DNA of 64,000 nucleotides from Chalciporus piperatus (lineage: Eukaryota; Basidiomycota; Agaricomycetes; Boletales; Boletaceae), in assembly GCA_038093975.1 (NCBI GenBank), contig JBBPTG010000020.1, forward strand, positions 62,001 to 126,000, read 5' to 3'. Position numbers and translations under genes: made by a program. The notes under the pieces are model-generated. The model was not told the DNA's origin. It made no database searches and saw only the letters and a list, made by a program, of their open reading frames with translations. How positions within the stretch are numbered: position 1 is the first letter of the stretch; each line of letters starts with the position of its first letter. Positions 33,841 to 43,080 of this stretch are shown in pieces.

Positions 33841-34600
33841 GTGTGTTTTTCAGTTCGAGCGGTACCTCTGCGGCACTCACGCCCCACGCGTGACCACGAC
33901 GAATTGTTTTCCGGTCAGCGAGACACTGTCGGAGTGCTCCGTCCGCCAACCCCGTGTCCTTTTCTATGGCAGCCATGCATGAGCCTAGGCCAGATGACAA
34001 CAATGCTTCGGACCGCTCTTGTCCCCCGTCGCTGCGACGGCGGCACAACTTGTGGACGGCCTATAGCGGTCTTCGTCGTGCCACAAATTAAACCTGCAGC
34101 ACGGAAACATGGAAGTTCGACCGTCCAACACGGATGATCGATGATCAGCAAGGCCGTGTTTTCCGTGACGTTCGCGCTCGACATCGCACTCGAAGTTCAA
34201 CTTGAAGTTACGAGGTATAGTTGAATGGACAAAACTTGGACCTTGCCAGTGGAAAACGGCGAGGGGGATTGATTCAGGTTTGTATTACTGATAAGCTCAC
34301 GGCTTTATTATATTCTTGGCAGGCAGAACAGAACCTGACAATGTTCGTCCGTGGCCCTCAAATTCGAATACAGTACATGGTAACGATGTCTTCAATTGGC
34401 TATAAACACATGGTCGGTCATAGCAAAACGCCCACCGGTAATCATCATCAGAACAAGTACTCCTCTTCCGGCTTGGAGCCTTCGTCATCCTCTTCCGTAG
34501 CATATGTTTCGCGTTCCTCTTGCCCAGGTTTCTCTCCTGTATCTCCGCTCGGCTGAAACCCACAAGTTTATCTGACAGGCCTTCCAACATAATCACCCTA
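33841..34600 (-). pseudogene. Degraded copy D of the AEHYFGP family
   Basis: On the minus strand, 34595-34500 reads MLEGLSDKLVGFSRAEIQER, matching the 3' part of the full-length copies (YMLEGLSDKWVARG). The downstream DNA matches their acidic-tail region with deletions. Further left, 33990-33900 reads AAIEKDTGLADGALRQCLAD, equivalent to VIEKDMELDQGALQKC of exon 1. Order and frame are scrambled and the middle is missing. About 34178-34308 is nearly the same as 36840-36975, so parts were duplicated together. Confidence 0.55.
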
Positions 34601-35002
34601 ACTTATTGTTGTGCCCCACCAGGCCGAGGTTGACTGGCGCCACAAAAGCCAAATCCTTCCACCCTTTGGACTTTCTGTTGCCATACCAGCGATGCTCGCC
34701 CACGCATACCTGCGGCGTTGCCCCATGCTCCGTGAGTCCTCGCCATAATACACGCATGTAATGTCTACCAAGGGGCAGTGCCCCACAGGACAATAAACAC
34801 AATAAACGAGGATTCAGAAAGAAAAAGAAAAAAAGGACAATAAACGAGTTTAAACAAAAGAGTCCTCGCCACAGTGGCGAAAAGGTATATAAACACCTTC
34901 AGACTGCCTTTGCTCTCCATTCTACAACTCCTCTCTTCTCTTCCTCTTCGTTTGACGATATTCCGGTGCTCGTCAACGACCGGATTTCATCCTCTTGCCT
35001 CC
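34601..35002. other. Intergenic region with TATA-like promoter
   Basis: About 400 bp. An A-rich run (GAAAGAAAAAGAAAAAAAGG near 34818) is followed by GGTATATAAACACC at 34884, a good TATA-type signal roughly 120 bp upstream of the next start codon. Confidence 0.5.
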
Positions 35003-35643
35003 ATGTCTAATCATACCATCATAGACAGTTTGCCTTACCCGGGTGGTCACATCGCTCATGGGCCGCTGCGTGCCACTACGTTGGGCGGCGATGCATTCCA
35101 TGACTTCCATGCATGCACATATACTGGCACGTCTGGAGCGTCCCTAATGGTACGTACCGCCCGTCTTCATATCCAGAATCCTGGTTGAAAATTATACATC
35201 GTAGGGTCCAGCGGGGGCGTTCAAGTTCACATCCTCCCAAAAGTGGGGGCGCACTCCATGTTCGTTTAGAAGTACAGTGATACTATCGCAAGACTATGGG
35301 GCACAATCCATGGTACGTCCCACATTCATCCACCAAATGCCTCCTAGTGTAATAGCTATACCTAATTATGCGCGAACAGACTCTCCAGGCTCCTACTACC
35401 CTGCTCGATCTTGATGACATCCGACTTGGTTGTTTCTCCCACTTCCTGAAGGTCACGTTGCCATCCACCCGCTGCTCGCTTTCCATCCCTACGTCCCATC
35501 TCATCCACGACGTGTCGCTTCCCCCGCATACACTCGCCCCAAACGCTCAGGCATCTCCTTTCAGCCTGCGCGCCAGGGTTCTTGAAGAGGCAGCTACTCA
35601 GCTAGGCATGCAAACCATGACCCTCATTGATGCATCGTACTGA
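35003..35643 (+). CDS. Hypothetical protein
   Basis: Three exons join in frame. Exon 1 starts MSNHTIIDSLPYPGGHIAHG and ends TGTSGASLM before GTACGT. Exon 2 starts GPAGAFKFTSSQKWGRTPCS and ends DYGAQSM, again before GTACGT. Exon 3 starts TLQAPTTLLDLDDIRLGCFS and ends MTLIDASY at 35643. A TATA-like box lies upstream. No signal peptide or membrane helix, and no family that I recognise. An upstream in-frame Met at 34874 would place the TATA box inside the ORF, so the 35003 start is preferred. Confidence 0.5.
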
Positions 35644-35837
35644 TCAACGTGGAGCCGGCGTTGTCGACTCGTTCTGTCATCTTGTTCGTGATTTTATGTA
35701 CATCCTCGAGTGGTATCTGACACGGACAACTTTTCACTAGTAGTCTTCCAGCGAAGAGGGACGGCAACGACTCATGGAGGCGAATTCGGCATCCCAGCCT
35801 TTAATACCCCTCAATTCTGGTTGAGAATATATGGAAC

Positions 35838-36544
35838 ATGGGCGACAAGTTGGACAAGGAAAAGAGAAGGTCCGTACCTCCTGTAAACGTTTACCCCATA
35901 CCCTGACTCATATCTCGCTTAGTAAATTCGAGGAACTCGAGGCACCAGACTTCAGACGCAACCCTTCAACAGACCTCATCCGTCAGCGCGCTGCCGAGAA
36001 GGAGCGCAGCCGGGAGGCAAGGCAAAACGCCAAACCCGCTGCCATCAAGCGTATGCAGTTCACTTTCTCTGTCGATCAACCCACCCCTGCCACTCCCGGC
36101 GTCGCCGTTTCGAAGCCAGACCTCAAACCCTCTGCAGAATTCGAGGACCTCTCTACGCGACGCGGCCGACAGGCCACTCGTGCCCAAGTCACTGGCAACG
36201 AGGGAAATCGCATCGACTCGGACACCTCTGTTGGCTTCCGGAAGCGCAAGAGTCCCAGCACTTCTGATGACCAGCAATCCCTTCGCCTCCCATCATTGTT
36301 CTTTAACGATTTCTGCCCTTCAACTGCCCTTCGTCCGACCATCGAACTCCCCCTCGACGAACTCCTCAGCAACGTCGATCTCACAGAGGATCACATGACG
36401 ACTGCGCTTTTTCATGGCCAGCACGATGCCACCCCCACGTCGGACTCTGACGTCTTGATCCAAGAGACTTCACAATCTGGAAGTTCTCGATCAGAGTCTC
36501 AGTCTTCCCGCAGCAATATACGTCTGCCAACTTCGAGTGTGTAG
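35838..36544 (+). CDS. Hypothetical basic, low-complexity protein
   Basis: Start MGDKLDKEKR, then an intron (35870-35922) and KFEELEAPDFRRNPSTDLIR followed by a charged helix QRAAEKERSREARQNAKPAA. The rest is Ser/Thr/Pro-rich with basic patches (TRRGRQATRAQ, FRKRKSPSTSDDQ) and an acidic-amphipathic stretch IELPLDELLSNVDLTEDHM. The end at 36544 follows a Ser-rich run. Basic clusters suggest nuclear location, but no DNA-binding domain is visible. A Met at 35831 in another frame gives no continuous product. Confidence 0.5.
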
Positions 36545-36549
36545 CTTGA

Positions 36550-36980
36550 GTGGTGTGGGTATCAGCTGTGCGTGGTCAGGTAGCACGCCACCTGGGGATC
36601 ACATTCCCACCGACGGAGACGCACTGTCAGAGTGCTCCATCAGCCAACCCCATGTCCTTTTCTATACCAGCGCGATCTTGCTGATCATCCGTGTTCGAAG
36701 GTCGGAAACGTTTCCGTGCTGCAGGTTTCAAGTTGTGGCGCGACGAAGGTCGGTGTAGACAGTCCATTGTGCCGCCGTCGCAGTGACGGGGGACATGAGC
36801 GGTCCGAAGTATTTCTCTGCAAGTGGCAGACCTTTCTACACTCGACATCGCACTCGAAGTTCAACTTCTGATGTATAGGTGAATGGACAAAACTTGGGCC
36901 TTGCCAGAGGACGGGATGAAAACGCGCGAGGGGGATTGATGCAAGTTTGTATCACTGATAAGCTCATCGCTTTAGTGGTG
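36550..36980 (-). pseudogene. Fragment E of the AEHYFGP family
   Basis: The minus strand around 36680-36630 reads AGIEKDMGLADGAL, equivalent to VIEKDMELDQGALQ of exon 1. The rest has no open family frame. The DNA from about 36540 to 36977 repeats, with small changes, the DNA of 33840-34310. It abuts the 3' end of the full-length inverted copy. Confidence 0.5.
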
Positions 36981-37016
36981 ACGGCGCCTTTCTACAAACT
37001 CATATTCGCAAAACGC

Positions 37017-38117
37017 CTAGCAATCATCATCAGAATACTCGTCCTCCTCATCGTCCTCTTCCTCGTCCCCTTCCGACTCGTCCTCATCGTCATCGTCCTC
37101 TTCCGTGGCAGACCTTTCGCGTTCCTCTCGCCCACGTTTCTCTGCGTCTGCATCTCCGCTCAACTGAAACCCGCAAGCTTTGCGTATCCCTCGAGCAACC
37201 CATCTATCTGACAGGCCTTCCAACATGTATTCAAATGGTCCTTTATCCTCTTCTTCATCCGTGCAAGCCACCATGTACCGCATCCCCACTGCGGCAAGTA
37301 GGAAGCGCATGGTGGTGACAAGCTTCCTCCTGTACTCCAGCATTGCCTCATCGTCGTTGTCAGGTGGGGGTTCGATGAATCCGAAAAGTGTCTCGTAGAT
37401 ATCGAGAACGCCTTCTTCGTAGAGACCCATGCCCGCCTTCTCAATATATTTCCATTTTTCAAGATAGTTCCCATCAGAGTCACCAAAGTATCCCCAGCAG
37501 ATGGACTGCCACCCGTGACGAGCGTGCTGGCGATCGACTGTGTCATCCGCAGAGGGTTTCTGAAATGGGGTCTCGGCGGAAATGGGCCTCCCGATCTTGT
37601 ACCCGAGGGAGTAGAACCACTCGACGGAGTAATACGGACGACAGTGGTACTTGAGGTGCACGTCGATGAACTTTGGTGTCGCTGGAGAAAAGATTCGTAC
37701 CGCGATATCTGAATCACGGGGCTTTGAAACGAAGGGATCGATCGTGATCAGAATTCCACCATTGAGATCGGTGATCGTGACCTACCGTATTATCGTCCCA
37801 TTCGACCCGCCTGTCGATGATAGAGACGCACTTCTGGAGGGTACCTTTGTCAGCCCCAGATCTTCCTCTATGATAGCGACAGAATCACTGATCGTCTGTT
37901 TTCGACGAGAAAACACGTTTTTGTGTTTCGCGTTGATGGCGAGACGAAGTTGGGTGTAGGTCGTCCATTGTGCAGCCGTTGCAGTGACGGGAGACAAGAG
38001 CGGTCCGAAGTAGTGCTCTGCGAGTGCGAGACCTTTTACATCTGGTCCAGGCTCTTGTACATTGTCGATGACCTCCATGTCTGAAGAATCAGATTCGCTT
38101 TCCGAGTCTGACAGCAT
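37017..38117 (-). pseudogene. AEHYFGP family, full-length inverted copy B with a 1-bp frameshift
   Basis: The minus-strand exon 1 starts MLSDSESESDSSDMEVIDNV and holds KGLALAEHYFGPLLSPVTAT, QWTTYTQLRLAINAKHKNV and SVAIIEEDLGL. Near 37848-37858 one base is missing compared with copy A, so the frame slips. The conserved LQKCVSIIDRRVEWDDN is open only in the next frame, just before the intron donor. Exon 2 is intact: IFSPATPKFIDVHLKYHCR, HGWQSICWGYF, EYRRKLVTTMRFLLAAVG, YMLEGLSDRWVARGIRKACG and a very acidic tail ending SDDDC (37017). Without sequencing error this copy would be broken; a different splice choice could rescue it. Opposite in orientation to copy A. Confidence 0.6.
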
Positions 38118-39251
38118 AATGGTGTTCGAAGTCGGTTTGGAGAGGAAGGCCTACGGAAAAAAATACAAAGCTCAGCTTGATCACTGGCAGAGGGCTGCGA
38201 TGCTTACACGATGGGGTAAAGAAGGGTGGATGGGATCAGCTGGGGGTGGGTGCTGTCTTTTATGTAAATTCAAGACACCCCAGATTCTAGAACTTTGTGA
38301 TCCACCGCTACGAACTTGCAAAGTGAGTTGCCTTTCTGATCAAGGGTTACTCGGTCTCGGGTCGAGTCTCAGGCCTCAGGCATGGCCAGCCGCCAGGTAT
38401 GGCTCTTGTCTTGGTCTTAATTCTTGAACGTTTGGACCCGGAATCGCGTCGCGTCTGCGCACAGCGGTCTAGAGATGTTTCTGAGCATCTGGATCCGCGG
38501 AGGCGAAGTGCATGAAGGTGCCTGCGCTTGCAGATCTGGAAGCCCTGCGCTGCAACACTCAGCGCTCAGCAAGTGAGTAGCAGAGTACTCAGCGGTTCAA
38601 CTTCGAGTTCTATGAACGAATGCAAAACATAGTTCAAACTAAGACTTCATGTTGAAGGTCACCGCCTCCACCGCTTATAGTGGAGGGTGAACGACTGTCT
38701 TCATCACGACTCTTTGGTTTGTCTAGGGGAGACTACTCCACCGCTTAACTTTACTCGGCCACTGGCAGCTGCGAGTCTGACTCGGCTCACTAACAGGTTT
38801 CGAACCGCTAGGTCCTACCAACCGTGTCCAAGTTGTGTCCAAGTATAGAGGGCCTGGGACTCGAGCCGCATGCCCCATCTGTTGGCATCAACTTTCACAG
38901 GTGAGCTCATGAGGTTTCGTTTGAAAATGTTGTCTACCCTGCGTGCTTTCGCTCTGTATTCTTCAACGCAGGACCTGGCTCACGCGTAATAAAAGTCAAT
39001 GACTACATAAATGATAGTCTGCGTCAACAACCTGGAAGCCCCGAGCTACATGTGTCCTACCTCCCTGCCAGTCAGTTTCTTGCCTCTCCCACGGAGATGA
39101 TCACGCCGAAGCTCGTGTGACCAATTTCCTGTGTACTTACGATTGATACCTGGACGACACACAGCCCCAGCAGGACCTTGCCTTCGAGTATATAAACGAC
39201 CACTGACCTCGAGCCCATAGAGCACATTAGGAAATATCAAAGATATCGTCA
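38118..39251. other. 1.1-kb gene-free region
   Basis: No supported gene on either strand. Contains a small hairpin CCTCCAC-CGCTTATA-GTGGAGG near 38666-38687 and a second ACTCCACCGCTTA at about 38730, so a short motif is repeated. A TATA-like GTATATAAACGACC at 39187 may serve the next gene. Confidence 0.45.
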
Positions 39252-40894
39252 ATGAGGTATGTTATTTCACCCTCGGGCTGGTATCAATGCCAACTGCGCT
39301 GCCATACCTTGTACAGCGGCTACTTGGCCACGATGTGAGCCAGTTTCCTCTTCATGTTATTACTCGTTTGATTGTCACGCTGTCGGATGCTTCAGCAATG
39401 GTCCCTATGTATGTCCTTACTCGTATCTGTCATGCTTAGGGCTGAAAATTCGCAGACCATCGGATACAGCCTCAGCTTTTTGCTTATGGGCGCTCTCGTC
39501 GTCCAAGCTTGTGCGTGTGTCAAAGATGCCCTCAGACCTCTAACGAATCGTCTCTCTCAAGACATTTATTTCACCAGTTTTCCGGATGATCGGAGAACCA
39601 TTAAAATCCTAGGCGAGCGACACGTACCAGAACATCCCCGAACCTGAACTGATTTTCGTCGCAGTTCTCTTCATCCTACTACTAGAAACGATAATGACGA
39701 TATTTGGATTCTACTCACTCTGGATAGGAACAACTGTCTATTCTACCACGACACCTTCTCGGCAAGGAGCCTGGGGATTCTTGGTTTTAGCGCCGATGAC
39801 TGGAGTTGGTTAGTCTCGGATTGAAAACACTATCAATCGCTGATCAAGAGCAGTGACTATGTTGACCCATGGTTTCTTTTGTTGGAGAATCTGGGTCCTT
39901 CGGAAATCTCTCTGGGTCCCAATTCCGGTAATGATGGTGAGTCGAATCTACGTTTGGAATCAAAATGGGGCTGAGTGCCTTGTCTAGCTATCGCTGCTGC
40001 AACTAGTTAGCGTCACGTATCTAAACTTCACTGTATGCGATGCCTCTTGTGCTCTTCCTCGCCATTAGCCACATAATCTCGTCCACAGGAAGGGCTTTCC
40101 CCTGTTGTTGCTTTTGTAGACCGAAAAACCGGGCAATTTGTCCTCATTCGCTCTCCGTTTCTGATGGTGCTTCAGAAATTATGATCTCGAGGAGACATAA
40201 CTGATCGTCTCGCAGACCTGGCTTGGTAGCAGCCTCGTATGTGATTTTGCGATCACTACCTGCATGATGCTGGGTGTGCGTTCCCGTGATCATCAACGCA
40301 CGCCTCCCTGCTGACGTCTTACAGCTCCAGTTCAACTCGACATTCCACAGCACCAGATCTACTCTGGACAAGCTGACAAAATTGACCCTAGAGACCGGTC
40401 TTGTCACGACGATTGCTGCCCTCATCGAGCTCGTTCTTGGGCTTGTTTACTTTCATGAGATGTATCACGTCGCTGTGTAAGTACCCAATTCCTGGATTCA
40501 TTCTCTGGTTCGACTGACAGCTCTTAGATATCTCACAATATCAAAGCTGTAAGTCCCTACTTACGCGCTATTGACGTGGCGCTGAACAAGAGGTAGTTAC
40601 GCAAATTGTCTGCTGGCGTCCTTGAACTTCCGGTTGGTTATCAGAACGCAATCCAATCTTAACGCGACGGATGTCGTGTGGCACGATCACCCGGAACCCG
40701 CCAGTTCTTTACGGAGATCGAGTCATGTCATGCACATTCTAGCCAGAGGGCGAAATGACATGAATACTACTGTAGAGGCGGACGAAGTACGTCGTCCAGA
40801 ACTTGGTGATCCTTGTCTCATACAGCTCATTTCAGGCGGTTCCGATGAAGATGGATTTCGTGGACCGGTCATCCGAGGCGCCAAGGTTACCTGA
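39252..40894 (+). CDS. DUF6534-type seven-helix membrane protein
   Basis: Small exons give MSGYLATINGPYTIGYSLSF (start 39252), leading into LLMGALVVQACACVKDALRP. Then DDRRTIKILVAVLFILLLET, FGFYSLWIGTTVYS and THGFFCWRIWVLRKSLWVPI follow, and the diagnostic last helices: TLDKLTKLTLETGLVTTIAA, LIELVLGLVYFHEMYHVAVY and LTISKLYANCLLASLNFRL. The pattern GP-IG / Q-Y-Y / D---K / ETG--T--AA / KLYSNSLLASLN-R is that of DUF6534 proteins, abundant in Agaricomycetes, function unknown. The cytoplasmic tail ends near 40894; the last intron (about 40803-40837) is uncertain. Two further members are at 58.6-63.3 kb. Confidence 0.7.
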
Positions 40895-41467
40895 AGGGGG
40901 CTCCGTTAGGCATGGACACAGCTGGTCTGGGGAAGAATTGGGTTTTGGTAGGCAGGAGACAATCGGGAGAAACGCGAGCCATCACATAGTGATGTGACTC
41001 GTGAGAAGAATGTTCCTTTCTTCTCCCGAAGAACTCCGTTTCGCAAATCGTGCCATGTTCAATACCAGGCGGTTTCCCTACGCATTACGTGGATATCGAT
41101 ACACATCACGCTTTCACTCAGCAGTGCTCACAACGACACCGACCAATTTCACAAGATAATTCGGACCAGAGCACAGTATCGGAATGCAAGTCTACTAACA
41201 CGCACAAGAAACCAGCAGCAGACTGACTAGTATCGCCAAGCCTGCAAATGGTCAAAGATATACCACATATCACAGCATCGCCGGCCATGCCAGCTCGATG
41301 CATTCAGAGAGTGCGTGACTTCAACAAGATATTGAGACGATGACTTACGGAACATACAGAAGTAATGAGCGGGAAATAGCGCAGATACCCATAAAACCAT
41401 TTAGACCAGGAACTTTGTATTTTGTGGACGCTGAGTTTAACGCAACATTGCGGCAGGATTTGTAGCC
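40895..41467. other. Intergenic region
   Basis: About 570 bp between the DUF6534 gene and the secreted-protein relic. A 78-codon ORF has no family signal. Confidence 0.35.
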
Positions 41468-41797
41468 TTACCGCCATATACTTTCATCCCGTGTATAAAA
41501 TGGTACCGATGCCTTGGTCTGCAGTGGAGCAATCACTAGTGCCGTCGCCGCAGGACTGAAGACCGATAGCAATGGCAATGGTTTCCAGGTTCTCGCTATA
41601 TATCTAGAATTTGCGCAGCTTTGAGCCAAGGATGTAACAAGGAACGGAGACAAATTGACATTTGTCCCAATCTGAACTGTGATGTTAGAGCCGGCAGACA
41701 CAGTAGTACCAGGTATTGGCGAGGTGATGGTAATTCCTTGAGCAAGTGCCGAGGACACCAGAAGTGCAGCAGAAAGAGCGGTTCTGAGGAGTTGCAT
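41468..41797 (-). pseudogene. Secreted-protein gene, probably truncated
   Basis: The start at 41797 gives a signal peptide MQLLRTALSAALLVSSALAQ, cleaved after ALA-Q, followed by GITITSPIPGTTVSAGSNIT. A probable intron (donor GTTCCT, acceptor TATATAG) restores NLSPENLETIAIAIGLQSCG and ADQGIGTILYTG. This resembles small secreted Agaricomycete proteins that bear G-xVSAGS and IGLQSC-x-x-GIGTILYxG. The usual following segment (F-P-YH...P-Y-N) cannot be found downstream, so I read it as truncated or with exons I cannot place. It has a TATA-like sequence CTTTATACCCCC upstream on its strand. Confidence 0.45.
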
Positions 41798-41947
41798 GAT
41801 GTTTCGTATCAGGGTATTGGGTTAACGGGACGTAGAGGAGGATATCTCCTGCACTTTATACCCCCAAGCATCGGCTGTGCGACCATGATTATGAGGTAGA
41901 TATGCCCATTCTGAGAAAGACGCGGCGAGCACGCATACTTATCTCGA

Positions 41948-42818
41948 GAAATTTACAAGCTGTGCACCCCGGATAAGGCAATCGGGCACGTGAACGTGAC
42001 ACGTGACTTGGGGTTCCGCTGAGTCACGTGCCGACGCGTCGCGTCGTCGCTTACATCACCGGACCCCTTCCAAATGCGGGAGGCGCGCGCTCGAGGAGGA
42101 GGTCGAGTCCGCGAGCGACGCACGGCGACGACCGCGCTCGTCGAGAAAGACGCGAAAAGGGTCGGGACGGGTGGAGAACGACTGGGGAAGCATTCTACAC
42201 TGTGTAAATAGGTAGCTACATCGAAAAAAAGACTAGGAAACTGGGGTACAAAGGTGTAAAGTGGAGATAAGTGCCCGTTTGGCGGGGATAAGTGCGTAAA
42301 GTGAGTTGGCCCGAAAAATTTACAACATTTACACACGCGTCAGCCAATCAGCGCTCGAATTTACAAAAATTACACGCCCGTCTGTAAATCGTTTTCCGGC
42401 CCGCCTTCGCTCGAGATCGATTTTACAACACACCACTCCTCCAGACCTCGACAGCATCTCCGGCGGGGCGCGCTGACGCGCGCCGATCGTTCTCGCAGTG
42501 ACCATGCACCTCGAACAAGCTTCCATAATGTAGGTTCACACTCAGTTACTTAGCAGAATGTACACCATTTTTCTATTGATTTTTTCTACACAAACGAGAC
42601 CAGACCACCCTTCTCGCCAAGGGCCCTCTGTGCCCGAGCCCCTCCACGTCCATTCAGTCTTCGACGTCGCCCGTCGTCGAACGCGACCGCGCTCGTTCGG
42701 GCGACTTTCGCCTGCAAAACGCTTGCCATATCCGGCAAGCGGTGCGACCCCGGGGTTCCCCGAAGGAACCCCATTTACGCATTTACATGCTGTGCCCCCC
42801 GCACAGCATGTAAATTTC
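41948..42818. mobile_element. MITE-like 871-bp element with terminal inverted repeats
   Basis: Left end GAAATTTACAAGCTGTGC (41948-41965); the right end, read on the minus strand from 42818, is GAAATTTACATGCTGTGC, 17 of 18 identical. Both ends are flanked by CTCGA (41943-41947 and 42819-42823), a possible 5-bp target duplication. Because CTCGAG is palindromic, the CTCGA could also be part of the repeat. The inside holds about ten TTTACA/TGTAAA motifs (for example 42319, 42328, 42360, 42383), as subterminal transposase sites often do, plus three CACGTG E-boxes (41990-42030). No transposase ORF is visible, so it would be non-autonomous. Confidence 0.6.
42781..42815. repeat. 15-bp-arm perfect hairpin at the element's right end
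   Basis: ATTTACATGCTGTGC, loop CCCCC, GCACAGCATGTAAAT: perfect arms. One arm is the right terminal repeat itself, so the terminal sequence appears twice in inverted order. Confidence 0.8.
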
Positions 42819-43080
42819 CTCGATTAAAGATACTTCGTGATGCAACAGGGTGCCAATCAGTAAAGCAGTCGGTGTCATATTTCCAGCTATTTTGCGAGCT
42901 CTGATTGGCTGACCCTTTGTCAAATAGCCTAGGCCATCCGTGGAGTTCCTACTGTTGTGCAGCTTCAACTTGTGCCAGTGGTGACAGCTGTACGTACCGT
43001 TGGCTGCCAGTAGTGGTACCGAGACCGACATTAATTGACACTCGTCGCTGACACAGCCACAGTGGTTCCTATTCCACGAC

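Noticed and set aside
38790..38870. tRNA-like stretch with TTTCGAACC and a hairpin-like flank
   Set aside because: No acceptor stem or anticodon arm can be paired; no tRNA found anywhere in the window.
42892..42908. GCGAGCTCTGATTGG shared with 63424-63438 and, inverted, similar at 42338-42358
   Set aside because: First taken as a dispersed repeat, but the common part is a CCAAT-box (ATTGG) with little shared flank.
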